A stretch of DNA of 64,000 nt from the NCBI GenBank assembly GCA_016704325.1, contig JADJAG010000008.1, positions 434,001-498,000 of the forward strand, written 5' to 3'. Source of the stretch: Chitinophagaceae bacterium. GTDB lineage: Bacteria; Bacteroidota; Bacteroidia; Chitinophagales; UBA10324. Both the position numbers and the translations under genes were made by a program. The notes below the pieces were generated by a model. The model was not told the origin of the DNA. It saw only the letters and a program-made list of their open reading frames with translations, and ran no database searches. Below, one piece after another: positions 9,459-19,836 of the stretch (its first letter is position 1; each line of letters starts with the position of its first letter).

Positions 9459-12400
9459 ATGTTTTTAAAGATTTTTCTATTTGAGATTCGCTATTGGCTG
9501 AAGCAGCCTATGGTGTATATTTTTCTTTTTATCAATGCCTTACTGATATTCGGTGCCACGAGCAGCGATTCGGTAACGGTAGGTGGATCGGTAGGCAATG
9601 TGAATAAGAATGCTCCATTTGTTGTTGAGAATTTTTATGCCGTGATGTCTATCATCAGCCTGCTTATGGTGACTGCTTTCCTGAATGTGGCTGCTGCCAG
9701 GGATTTCAGTTTCAATACACACCAGATTATTTTTTCAACTCCGCTGAAAAAGTGCAATTCCTGCTGGGACGTTTTTTCGGGGCCGCTTTTATAGCTATCA
9801 TCCCATTTCTGGGTGTTTCAATTGGAAGTATAACAGGCACCATGATGCCATGGGTAAATGCGGAACGTATTGGGCCAACTTCTTTAGATGGCCATCTGAT
9901 GGGACTCCTGGTATTCATCATTCCAAATGTAATTTTTTGCGGCGCTTTCATTTTTGCTATTGCAGCATTAACACGAAGCACGATCTATTCTTTTATAGGT
10001 TCTATTCTATTGCTGGTGGCTTATGGAATTGCCAATGGGTTAATTCGCGATTTGAAAAATGAATACCTCGGTACACTCATCGACCCCTTTGGCGTACGCA
10101 CTTTTTCTGTTGCAACCAAATACTGGACTGTGGCGGACAAAAATTCGATGACGCTTGGGCTTACAGGCATTATGCTGGTAAACAGGATCATCTGGCTGGT
10201 GGTAGCCGGATTGATCATGTCGTTTACGTTTTACCGGTTTTCATTTACGGAAAGACTAAGGGGTAAAAAGCGATTGCCACAAAGTGAAAAAGAAGTATTG
10301 GCAACCTATGGTATGTTCCAGGAATTACCGGTTGCCGGATTCTCTTCTTCCGCTTCACAGCAATTTAAACAATTCTTCAACCAGGTTAGGTTGGATTTCT
10401 TTGGTATTATTAAGAGCACAGCTTTTATTGTGATTATTCTTGCAGGCATCATTAACATGGCCTCTTCGATGGCCTTTGTCACCGATTCCGGTTACGGCAA
10501 TAAATCTTTCCCGGTTACCTATGCCATCGTGGATAGTATTCGCGGAACACTTTACCTGTTCCTGGTTGCCATCATCACTTTTTATACGGGCGTATTGGTT
10601 TGGAAAGAGCGCGACGCCAAAGTAAACGACATCTACGATGCATTGCCTTTTGCAAGATGGATTTCTCCTGTATCTAAACTGGTGTCCATGATTTTAATTA
10701 CGCTGGTAATTCTTCTGGTCGCTATATTGACGGGGCTTGCCACGCAAATCCTCTTTGGGTTTTATGATTACAGGCTCAGTGAATACTTCATCAGTCTTTT
10801 AGTTTTGGATCTGCTTGCCTTCACTTTTCTGATCTGCCTTTCCTTCTTCATTCACACAACCATCAACAACCGGTACATCGCTTACTTCGCTTTCATCGCA
10901 TTCATCATTGCTAACCTGTTCGCATGGAGGGCAATGGATATAAGTTCCAATATGGTGATCTTCGCCGGAGTGCCGAGTCACACTTATTCCGATATGAATG
11001 GCTACAACCCCTATGTGCCCGGACTTACCTGGTTTAATATTTACTGGTTCCTTTTTTCCGGGTTGCTGGTTATGACCGTTATCTATTTTTGGGTGCGGGG
11101 TAAAGAAACATCTATTAAGAACAGGCTGCAGGCAGCTAAAGATTCATTCACCGGAAAATACCGGACCATCACTTTTGGCCTGCTTTTGCTTTGGCTCTTT
11201 ACTGCCGGTTTTGTTTTTTACAATACACAAATACTGAATACCTATCATTCCCCTAGAGCACGTGAAATTGCGCAGGCAGATTACGAAAGATTTTATAAAA
11301 AATTTGAAGATATCAATCAACCAAGGGTTACCGATGTCCAATATAAGATTGACCTGTTTCCTGAATCGCGCGATCTTACTGTAGTAGCGGATGCCATGAT
11401 ACACAATACCGGAACTACACCGATAGATTCCATACATTTTACCATGATCGATGGTTTTGATGTAAAGATTGAACTTGCCAATGCTTCGCTGGCTCTTGAT
11501 GATCCAATGCACCGCTATCGTATTTATCAGCTGAAACTACCCTTGCAGCCGGGAGACAGCATGCCATTAAAAATCACCTCTGAATACCGGCGAAATGGTT
11601 TTGAAAATGAAGTACAATTCACACAGATAGTTGCCAACGGCTCCTTTTTTAATAATGCGCAAGTGCTGCCACAAATCGGTTACCAGGCAAGTGATGAGTT
11701 ATCAGATCAGAACAGGCGAAAGAAGTGCAAACTGCCGGAACGTGAACGGATGCCGGCATTGATACGCGACTGCAACAGCAATTGCCGTAATTCCTACCTG
11801 ACCAATAGCTCTGATTGGGTAACAGTAGAAACCGTGATGAGTACTTCCATCGATCAGATTGCTGTTGCACCCGGTTCGCTCTTGAAAGAATGGACAGAAG
11901 GGAACCGCCGTTATTTTCATTACAAACTAGATCATAAATCTGTAAATTTTTATTCATTCATTTCAGCTCGTTACGAAGTGAGGCGGGATAAGTACCAGGA
12001 CATTGATATTGAAGTCTATTATGTGAAGGGCCATGAATACAACGTAGACAAAATGGTGAATTCACTTAAGAACTCACTGAAGTACTTCACAGAAAACTTT
12101 GGACACTACTATCACAAACAGGCCCGCATCATAGAATTTCCGCGTTATGAATCCTTTGCCCAGGCCTTTCCGGGTACGATGCCTTACTCTGAAAGTATTG
12201 GTTTTATTGCCAACCTGGAAGACCCGGAAGATATTGACATGGTGTATTATATTGTAGCACATGAAATGGGTCATCAGTGGTGGGCGCACCAGGTAATTGG
12301 TGCCAATATGCAGGGAGCAACGCTTTTATCAGAAACGATGGCGCAGTACTCAGCGCTGATGGTGATGGAAGATCTGTATGGCAAGGAACAGATGCATAAA

Positions 12401-13045
12401 TTCCTGAAGTATGAAATGGACAACTACCTGAGAAACCGTGGAACAGAGACCATTAAAGAATCACCGCTTTTAAAAGTAGAGAACCAGGGTTATGTGCACT
12501 ATCGCAAAGGAAGTGTGGTGATGTATTATCTGAAGGAAATGATCGGAGAAGAAAACATCAACGCCGCATTGAAAAATATGATTGACTCTTTTGCCTACCG
12601 GGAAGCACCATACCCGAATGCTTATCACCTGGTTGATCGTTTTGAAAAGCAAACACCTGATTCTGTAAAATACATTATCAAAGACCTGTTTTATGACATG
12701 ACGGTTTTCAATAACAGGGTGCTTGATGTCTCTTATAAAAAATTACCAGGTGGCAAATTTGAAGTGGCCATGAATGTGCAGTCAGAAAAATTCAAAGCCG
12801 ATTCACTCGGCAAAGAAACCAAGGTACCGATCAGTGACTGGATTGAAATCGGTGCATTGGCTCCGCCTGCAGATGGGAAAAAAATTGGCAAACAACTCTA
12901 CAGCCAATTGGTTAAGGTTGAATCAGAAAACAACACGTACACTTTTGTTACTGACCAAGAACCGGACAAGGCAGGTATTGATCCGAATTATTATTTGGTG
13001 GACAGGATGCCGGATGATAATGTGAAGGAGGTGGAGGAGCGGTAG
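9459..13045 (+). CDS. ABC transporter permease fused to M1-type aminopeptidase (one apparent frameshift)
   Basis: About 1,195 residues when joined. The first frame (9459-9794) gives the start of the permease (FEIRYWLKQPMVYIFLFINA). At about 9745-9751 an AAAAA run lacks one base; adding it joins STPLKK to VQFLLGRFFGAAF in the frame that runs to 13045. The N-terminal half has two sets of membrane segments. The C-terminal half, from about 11250, is a metallopeptidase domain with HEMGHQWW (12259-12282) and a following SE in GATLLSETMAQY, which is the M1 zinc site as it appears in this permease/peptidase family. Known family: Bacteroidota ABC permease/M1 aminopeptidase; substrate unknown. It is paired with the ATPase gene immediately upstream. 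Confidence 0.9.
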
Positions 13046-13178
13046 GTGGGTGGATGGAATCAGGAACCAGGAATCAAGACGTAGGACGTAAGACGTAGGA
13101 CGTAAGACGAAGGACGCAGGACTTAAGACTCGGGACTTTTAGAAACTGTTATATACCGGAAGTGAACAGCAAATTTAA
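13033..13178. repeat. direct repeat copy 1 flanking the T9SS block
   Basis: This segment matches 19704-19836 over about 135 bp, apart from small indels in the AGGACGTA words. It begins inside the permease 3' end (GAGGAGCGGTAG) and ends with TGAACAGCAAATTTAAA, which resembles the 3' end of the ald gene as found at 19815-19836. So the left copy carries a trace of the right neighbour, and the right copy carries a trace of the left neighbour. Confidence 0.85.
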
Positions 13179-13369
13179 AGACGGAAGACGGAAAATGAAA
13201 GATGAAAGCTATAAGAGTTTGGTTTGAAGTTTTGCTGAAAACCGGGGCCTATGCAAAAAGGTTTAACAGTATAAGGATTAGTTATTTCACTGTTATTTTT
13301 TGTCACAAGTATTTACGTGATGTATTCTGTTAGAACTTCAATTGACTATTTTTTTTTAAAATTATTCTC
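13179..13369. other. intergenic, no gene seen
   Basis: AT-rich spacer between the convergent permease gene and the T9SS block, with GGAAGACGG words at the left. No ORF or terminator is convincing. Confidence 0.4.
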
Positions 13370-14782
13370 TCACCGCTGCACCACCACCTTCTCACTCCAA
13401 ACCCTTTCTCCTTTACAACTTACTGCAGCCAAATAAACACCCGGAGGCAATTCACTTACATTAAGTAAACGGTTTTTGAAGTAGTGGAATAAACTGACCG
13501 TTGCAACTTGCTTTCCATTGATGTCATATAAAGTGAGGAGGCAATCTTCTTTGGTATTGTAAATGATGTTGAGAGTACCATTAGAAAAATTAGGGTAGAG
13601 TGAAAAATAAAAATCATTTTCAACAATTTCATTAATCGTTACAGGGACACTACAGGTATCCACATAATTACCGCCGATCCATTTAGCAATGTGATTTATT
13701 GAATCACCTGTTTCAATAGAGTTAGTGCTAATCACTTCAAACCCTCCACCCATATACAGATCTCCATTCAAAGATCCAAGTGCTACGCATACATTATCCA
13801 ACGTGTCCCCAAAACCGCACCATTGACTGCCATTCCATTTTGCAATATGAAAAGCAGAAACGCCGCCTGCATAATGAAAAACGCCACAAGCATATAGATC
13901 ATCATTATATACAATTAGGTCATGAATCTGCCCGTTATTATTTGTGGCATTGTAGCCTGCCATACCTGATCCAACTTCTGACCAGGATGAGCCATTCCAT
14001 TTTGCAATGAAATCACCAGGATCACCCTCGGCTTTTGTAAAAGTGCCAGCAGCATACAATTCGTTTTTATATACTTGCAAGTCCACTACACCTGCAAAAC
14101 CGCCATTAATACCTTGTCCCAGGTTCGACCAATTTACACCATCAAACTTTGCAATGCGTTCTGTGTGTCCGGTACTATCTTCATAATCTCCTCCTACATA
14201 AAGCTCATTGTTGTAAATAGCGGCACAATTAAATCCATTTACATTTGCACCACCTGGAAAGGTGCCTTCAAAATTGCCTATCGCTATCCATTGCGCACCA
14301 TCGTATTTAATTATTCCCGGTGAATAGACATTGCCCACATAATTAAAAGTGCCTGTCAGATATAAGAATGAATCGGTCGCGAATAGTCCTTTAGTACCTC
14401 CGAGAAAGATATTTCCTCCATCAATTAGTGTTGTTACAGTATCCCATTGAACACCATTCCATTTAGCTATAAGATGACAATATGTTTCATCGGCATATTC
14501 AAATCCACCGCATACATAAACTTCATTTTTAAATTTCGTAATTGAATAAATTGGCCAATCGTTACTATCCCAATTAAGATTGTTCCAACTTGTACCATCA
14601 TAAACAGCTAAACAGCCTTGAGTGGAATATCCGCCACCGACATAAAACAAGCCTTCTTCTTCATCACCATATATTGCATACACGGAGAACGGAACACCCA
14701 TTGACATGGCTGTCCAGTTTTGAGCAACCGTGTGATTTATGAAAACGATTAAACAGACAAAAACTACTATTATTTTTTTCAC
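13370..14782 (-). CDS. T9SS protein with repeated AKWNG beta-propeller-like units
   Basis: Secreted 470-residue protein: signal peptide (MKKIIVVFVCLIVFINHTVAQ), then about seven repeats of the type YDGTSWNNL / VYVCGGF / IAKWNGSQW spaced roughly 50 residues apart, suggesting a beta-propeller, then a type A sorting domain ending WSEKVVVQR. The terminal ~60 residues are almost identical to those of the genes at 16330 and 17889, and to the remnant at 19445, whereas the bodies differ. It is closest in body to the neighbour at 14837. Function unknown, probably surface-exposed or secreted. Confidence 0.85.
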   Translation of the reverse strand: MKKIIVVFVCLIVFINHTVAQNWTAMSMGVPFSVYAIYGDEEEGLFYVGGGYSTQGCLAVYDGTSWNNLNWDSNDWPIYSITKFKNEVYVCGGFEYADETYCHLIAKWNGVQWDTVTTLIDGGNIFLGGTKGLFATDSFLYLTGTFNYVGNVYSPGIIKYDGAQWIAIGNFEGTFPGGANVNGFNCAAIYNNELYVGGDYEDSTGHTERIAKFDGVNWSNLGQGINGGFAGVVDLQVYKNELYAAGTFTKAEGDPGDFIAKWNGSSWSEVGSGMAGYNATNNNGQIHDLIVYNDDLYACGVFHYAGGVSAFHIAKWNGSQWCGFGDTLDNVCVALGSLNGDLYMGGGFEVISTNSIETGDSINHIAKWIGGNYVDTCSVPVTINEIVENDFYFSLYPNFSNGTLNIIYNTKEDCLLTLYDINGKQVATVSLFHYFKNRLLNVSELPPGVYLAAVSCKGERVWSEKVVVQR

Positions 14783-14836
14783 TGTAGAACGAAAAAGGTA
14801 ACACTAAGGAAATGAATGATTCTGAAGGCTGGATTC

Positions 14837-16243
14837 TTACTGTTTAACAAATTTTCTCACTGATCTTCCTTCATAAGTTTTCAGCTCTAAAAAATAAACT
14901 CCTATTGGTAATGAGGAAATATCAATTGCTGAATCTCCATTATCAAGAGACTCTTTCAGCATGTTCGTTCCCATCAAATCAGTGATTGTTACAAGTTTCT
15001 TTTCTGGATATGCAGAAAAGATGGAAAGATATAATTGATCATTAGCAGGGTTTGGATAAACCGAAAATGAAAAATTGCTTTGAGTAATTTCAGGAATTCC
15101 TACAGGCATACTACACGTATCAACAAAATTTCCGCCTGACCATTTCGCAATGTACTTTATTGTGTCAGCACTGATAGTTGAAAATGCACCGCCAATATAG
15201 AGAGTGTCATGGTAAAAGGCTGCTGCTTTTATATTATTATTAAACTGGCTACCTAAGCCGCACCAATTATTACCATCCCAAATTGCAATATGATCTGCCG
15301 GTATACCTCCTGCAGACTTAAAAGGACCTACTGCATACAGCTTATCTTCATAAACGAAAAGGTTATTAATACTTCCGTTTGCCCACCCCGGAATTGTACC
15401 TGTCCCACCACCCATGGCATGCCATGTTGTGCCATCCCACGCCTGGATATTGTTATCGGCATTACCTTGTTGTGTTGAGAAACTTCCTGAAACTACCAAC
15501 ATGTCATTATAAACATTCATTGCCCACGTAAATGCGAATCCACCCATAATATCCGGAGACATGTAACTCCAGCTGATTCCATCCCATCGCATCATATTGT
15601 GTTGATATCCGTTAACATCATAGAAATATCCTGTCAGGTATAAAATATCTTTATAAAATGCCATTCCTACTACAACATTCCCCTCATTTGGATCGGTACC
15701 ATCATAAGCTAATCCCAAACTTGTCCACGTGATTCCGTCAAACATGACAACCCCATTCGCCTCAATGCTTCCAACAGAATCAAATGTTCCGCAAACAAAC
15801 AATTTTTCATCATGGACTATAATATCCTGTACTGAACCATTAAATTTAAAAGGCAAAGTATCCCATTTCAAACCATCCCATGTGGCAATGCAATTTGCAA
15901 AAAGATCACCTGCAGTCTGAAAATTACCCCCTACATACAATTTATCCTGATACCTGCATATTGCCCATACATTACATCCTGCATATTCCAAATCAAAATG
16001 ATAGTCTAGTCCCTTTCCTAATGAATCCCACTCCGAACCATTCCATTTGGCAATACCATAAATTGATTTTCCATCTACTCTTCCAAACCAGCCTCCGGCA
16101 TATAGCACATCATCTATACTGTCATTATATAGGCTGGTGACAACGTAATTCATTTCATTAACCGGTTGCCAATAATTCATCTGCGCCAAGGATTTGATTC
16201 CAAATCCGGCGACAAAAAATATTACAATCCACAAAGCTTTCAT
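14837..16243 (-). CDS. T9SS protein with repeated AKWNG beta-propeller-like units
   Basis: Paralogue of the 13370 gene in body (IAKWNGSEWDSLG, IATWDGLKW, MMRWDGISW repeats) but with a different sorting domain (ending RKFVKQ). The start at 16243 is preferred because the signal peptide MKALWIVIFFVAGFGIKSLAQ begins there; the longer frame to 16333 adds 30 residues and would overlap the next gene. The mature product is about 448 residues. No catalytic motif seen. Confidence 0.85.
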   Translation of the reverse strand: MKALWIVIFFVAGFGIKSLAQMNYWQPVNEMNYVVTSLYNDSIDDVLYAGGWFGRVDGKSIYGIAKWNGSEWDSLGKGLDYHFDLEYAGCNVWAICRYQDKLYVGGNFQTAGDLFANCIATWDGLKWDTLPFKFNGSVQDIIVHDEKLFVCGTFDSVGSIEANGVVMFDGITWTSLGLAYDGTDPNEGNVVVGMAFYKDILYLTGYFYDVNGYQHNMMRWDGISWSYMSPDIMGGFAFTWAMNVYNDMLVVSGSFSTQQGNADNNIQAWDGTTWHAMGGGTGTIPGWANGSINNLFVYEDKLYAVGPFKSAGGIPADHIAIWDGNNWCGLGSQFNNNIKAAAFYHDTLYIGGAFSTISADTIKYIAKWSGGNFVDTCSMPVGIPEITQSNFSFSVYPNPANDQLYLSIFSAYPEKKLVTITDLMGTNMLKESLDNGDSAIDISSLPIGVYFLELKTYEGRSVRKFVKQ

Positions 16244-16329
16244 TGTAACATTATGCACCTTATAGTAGCAGTTCTCACCAATCATCATTTTAGTTCGTAC
16301 TACTTTATTCACTGTAATGTACACATACT

Positions 16330-17823
16330 TCACCGCTGCACCACCACCTTCTCACTCCAAACCCTTTCTCCTTTGCAACTTATAGCAGCCAAATAAACAC
16401 CCGGAGGTAGGTCACTCACATTAAGCAAACGGTTTTTGAAGTAGTGGAATAAACTCATGGCGCCTACTCTTTTACCATAAAGATCGAAGAGTTCTAAAAG
16501 AGCATCTTCATTGGATTGGTAAATGATGTTGAGCCAATCGGAAACGGGATTGGGTGCGATCTGATATTCAAACAATTTTTCCTGTACAGGTATCTGCGCT
16601 GTATATACTGCATGGCAAGTATCGCCGTTGGGAAAAGCTCCCAAATCATAATTCGGAAATGAGGGAATATCTGTGTGGTTTTGTGGCAATACAAAAGAAT
16701 GTGGTACAAAGTTGCAGACAAGGCCTAAACTATCCGGCTCATTTATCACATTAAAATATTGGCCTCCGTTAAATCCACTCAAATAAATTTTTCCGTCAGG
16801 TGCTAATTGATGGATAAAGAATAAAACAGGAATATTGTTTTGCGTAAAAGAATCCCACTCAGCAATATGGATCATATTGTCTATCATATCTGCATTCCAG
16901 GTATCGTACTGATAAAGGTTATATTTTGATGAAGCATATAAGAAACGATTATTGGGAGAAAAGGAGCAACCATAAGTTCCAATGGAATCCGGAATATCAA
17001 ATGATTGCGCATTGAAAAATTCCCCTGTACAGCGGTTAAACTCCATAAAGTCGAGAGTATTGCTTGCATTCATCATTGCAAATTTTGATCCATCAGGAGA
17101 AAAAGCAGTTTCACCAGCTATATCATTCGCACCAATCTCAGACCCAATTTTTTGACTGAAAGGTCCTGAAATTGAATCCGGTGTGATCAGAAGTTTGTAA
17201 TAAACATCACTGTAATACTCATGAGATATTACCCACCAATCTCTTCCGTTTGCATGCTTTACAGCATTTAATCTGCCTAACATTAAAGTATCATCAATGA
17301 CATGTAAATTCTTTTGAGAATCGACTATTCCACCTAGCCCGTTATCAAGACTCATGTCAATTAAACTATAGCTTAAGTACAGCGGATTAGTATCATAATT
17401 CCCATAAGCAAAAATAGGTTCTGCAGTAACGTAAAATAAGTAATACTGATCATTGCTTTCAGGCCTTGGAATGATTAGTGCGCCCTGGACAATACCCATT
17501 CCATCAGGTTCATAAAAAGTTGTAGCATAACCAGGATTAAAATTTACTGCATTTTGGAGTGTATCATAGTTTTTGTTTCCAACGGTTAAGCCATTTGTAT
17601 AGAACAGCAAACTGCCGCTAGTATCACAAATACTTGCATTAGTATTAAAAAAGGCCATTATCCTAGATACACTTTGTGTATATACACTGTCTCCTGAAAA
17701 AATCATTTCACAATTGGGATACTGAAGATTGGTTGAATAAGACAGTTCCCAAATATTGGTTCTGTTTTGCGCTAAAGCATTAACTCCAATAAAAAGACAA
17801 CATACCCAAAAACACCTTTTCAT
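16330..17823 (-). CDS. T9SS protein, WD40-like/PD40-like body, type 2 of the block
   Basis: Secreted 497-residue protein: signal peptide (MKRCFWVCCLFIGVNALAQ), a strand-rich body with SPDGSKFAMMN and SPNNRFLYASSKYNLYQYD motifs typical of PD40/WD40-like propellers, and a type A sorting domain ending WSEKVVVQR. It is a close paralogue of the 17889 gene along the whole length (NRTNIWELSYSTN against NRSNVWELSYSTN), so the pair arose by tandem duplication. Role unknown. Confidence 0.86.
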   Translation of the reverse strand: MKRCFWVCCLFIGVNALAQNRTNIWELSYSTNLQYPNCEMIFSGDSVYTQSVSRIMAFFNTNASICDTSGSLLFYTNGLTVGNKNYDTLQNAVNFNPGYATTFYEPDGMGIVQGALIIPRPESNDQYYLFYVTAEPIFAYGNYDTNPLYLSYSLIDMSLDNGLGGIVDSQKNLHVIDDTLMLGRLNAVKHANGRDWWVISHEYYSDVYYKLLITPDSISGPFSQKIGSEIGANDIAGETAFSPDGSKFAMMNASNTLDFMEFNRCTGEFFNAQSFDIPDSIGTYGCSFSPNNRFLYASSKYNLYQYDTWNADMIDNMIHIAEWDSFTQNNIPVLFFIHQLAPDGKIYLSGFNGGQYFNVINEPDSLGLVCNFVPHSFVLPQNHTDIPSFPNYDLGAFPNGDTCHAVYTAQIPVQEKLFEYQIAPNPVSDWLNIIYQSNEDALLELFDLYGKRVGAMSLFHYFKNRLLNVSDLPPGVYLAAISCKGERVWSEKVVVQR

Positions 17824-17888
17824 TGTACTTTAAAGTATTTCAAGATACAAGTTACAGTTTCTATTCTTATTGGAGATGAATAAACAAC
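17824..17888 (-). repeat. duplicated leader shared by two paralogues
   Basis: The ~45 bp immediately upstream of the 17823 start, including ACTTTAAAGTATTTCAAG, is nearly identical to the leader at 19380-19425 upstream of the 19379 start. The duplication unit therefore includes leader, signal peptide and body. Confidence 0.75.
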
Positions 17889-19379
17889 TCACCGCTGCAC
17901 CACCACCTTTTCACTCCAAACCCTTTCTCCTTTGCAACTTACAGCAGCCAAATAAACACCCGGAGGTAATTCACTCACATTAAGTAAACGGTTCTTGAAG
18001 TAGTGGAATAAACTGACCGAGGCTACCTGTTTTCCATTGATGTCATATAAATTGAGCAGGCAATCTTCTTGGGTATTGTAAATGATGTTGAGCCACTCTT
18101 TTGCAGGATTAGGTACTAAGCGAAAATTGCCTTCATCTGCAGAGACAATTGGAGTTGAATTGAAAAGCGTATCGCAAGGTGAACCTTCCAATGGACCAAG
18201 ATCGTAATTGGGAAAATTTGGAACGTTATTATTAAAATAAGGCAATACCAAAGAATGAGGAGCAAAGTCGCAACTTAGCCCTAAACTATCCGGGCTATTA
18301 ATTACATTTAAATAGGAAACGCCCGTGAATGGTCCAATATAGATTTTATTATCCGGTGCAAGTTGATGATTAAAAAATAAAACCGATGTACCAAACTCAG
18401 TAAATCCATCCCACGTTGCAATTTTTATTACATTATTTGCCATATCAGCATTCCAGGTATCATACTGATAGACAATGTCCAGCGCAGAAACATATAGAAA
18501 CCTGCTATTGGCAGAAAATGAGCAGCCACCAAGTCCAGAAGTTGAATCAGGTGGAATAATAATCTGCGCTTCATAAAATTCTCCAGTACATCTATCAAAT
18601 TGTAAATAGTCTAGAATATTGGAAGGACTGACCATTGCATACTTGGATCCATCTGGTGAAAATGTAGCTTGCCCCACAATATCCTTAGTTACTACAGAAC
18701 CAATTTGCTGCTGATAGGGTCCTGAAATCTGATCCGGAGTCAAAAGAAATTTATAAAAGATATCTGAGTAGTATCTATGTACTATAATCCACCAATCGCT
18801 TCCATTAGCATGCTTACATGCAGAAATGCGACCCCAGTTTAAAGTATCATCTACCAGATGTATATTTTTCAAGCCATCTAGTATAGCACCATTTCCATTA
18901 TCAAGAGACAGGTCTATCTTGCTATAACTCAAATGCAAAGGTTGAGTCTCTAATTGATTATTAGCAACAAACGTTTTCCCCGTTATGTAAAAAACATAAT
19001 AGTCCTTTACGCTCTGTGGTGCGGGAATAAAGATTGCTCCCTGACAGGCAACCAAACCATCAGGATCATTATCAGTAGTTTGCTCCCCTTCATTAAAATT
19101 TACTGCATTTTCTAGAGTATCGTAGTTTCTATTTCCAATTACGATTCCATTTGTGTATAAGATGAGACTTCCATTACTATCACAAATACTGGCATTTGTA
19201 ATTGACATTGCCATTATTCTAAAAATTGCATTAGTATCTGCAATTCCATTAGTGAACTGAATTTCACTGTTAGGATTATTAAAATTGGTGGAGTAAGACA
19301 ATTCCCATACGTTGGATCTGTTTTGAGCAAATACATTCACCGAAATTAAAACACACCATACCAAAAAACACCTTTTCAT
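17889..19379 (-). CDS. T9SS protein, WD40-like/PD40-like body
   Basis: Secreted 496-residue paralogue of the 16330 gene: signal peptide (MKRCFLVWCVLISVNVFAQ), SPDGSKYAMVS and SANSRFLYVSALDIVYQYD propeller-type motifs, and a type A sorting domain ending WSEKVVVQR. Its sorting domain is closer to that of the 13370 gene (YDINGKQVA) than to that of its full-length paralogue at 16330 (FDLYGKRVG), which suggests the sorting domain has been exchanged or homogenised independently of the body. Confidence 0.86.
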   Translation of the reverse strand: MKRCFLVWCVLISVNVFAQNRSNVWELSYSTNFNNPNSEIQFTNGIADTNAIFRIMAMSITNASICDSNGSLILYTNGIVIGNRNYDTLENAVNFNEGEQTTDNDPDGLVACQGAIFIPAPQSVKDYYVFYITGKTFVANNQLETQPLHLSYSKIDLSLDNGNGAILDGLKNIHLVDDTLNWGRISACKHANGSDWWIIVHRYYSDIFYKFLLTPDQISGPYQQQIGSVVTKDIVGQATFSPDGSKYAMVSPSNILDYLQFDRCTGEFYEAQIIIPPDSTSGLGGCSFSANSRFLYVSALDIVYQYDTWNADMANNVIKIATWDGFTEFGTSVLFFNHQLAPDNKIYIGPFTGVSYLNVINSPDSLGLSCDFAPHSLVLPYFNNNVPNFPNYDLGPLEGSPCDTLFNSTPIVSADEGNFRLVPNPAKEWLNIIYNTQEDCLLNLYDINGKQVASVSLFHYFKNRLLNVSELPPGVYLAAVSCKGERVWSEKVVVQR

Positions 19380-19444
19380 TTTACTTTAAAGTATTTCAAG
19401 ATACAAGTTACAGTTTCTATTCTTATAGTAGCTTAATAAACTAC

Positions 19445-19703
19445 TCACCGCTGCACCACTACCTTCTCACTCCAAACTCTTTCTCCTTTGCAACTTACAG
19501 CAGCCAAATAAACACCCGGAGGTAATTCACTCACATTAAGCAAACGGTTTTTGAAGTAGTGAAATAAACTGATGGCGCCTACTTTTTTACCATACAGATC
19601 GAAGAGTTCAAAAAGTGCATCTTCATTGGATTGGTAAATAACGTTGAGGAAATCGGAAACGGGATTGGGGGCTACTCTATATGAATTAGTGCTCCAAGAT
19701 AAT
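19445..19703 (-). pseudogene. orphan T9SS sorting-domain remnant
   Basis: Reading the minus strand, about 86 codons encode a clean sorting domain (VAPNPVSDFLN to WSEKVVVQR and a TGA at 19445-19447), but no start, signal peptide or body precedes it. It is cut off at about 19703, where the direct repeat copy begins. It best matches the sorting domain of the 16330 gene (shared FDLYGK). It marks the edge of the duplicated block: a third paralogue whose body was lost. Confidence 0.85.
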
Positions 19704-19836
19704 TGAGGAGCGGTAGGTGGGCGGAATGAATCAGGAACCAGGTATCAAGACGTAGGACGTAGGACGTAAGACGAAGGACTTAAGACCCGGCACTTTTAGA
19801 AGATGTTACATACCTGAGGTAAACAGCAAATTCAAA
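19704..19836. repeat. direct repeat copy 2 flanking the T9SS block
   Basis: Partner of 13033-13178. It starts with GAGGAGCGGTAG, the same 12 bases that end the permease gene 6.7 kb away, runs through the AACCAGG and AGGACGTA words, and ends inside the 3' end of ald. Confidence 0.85.
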
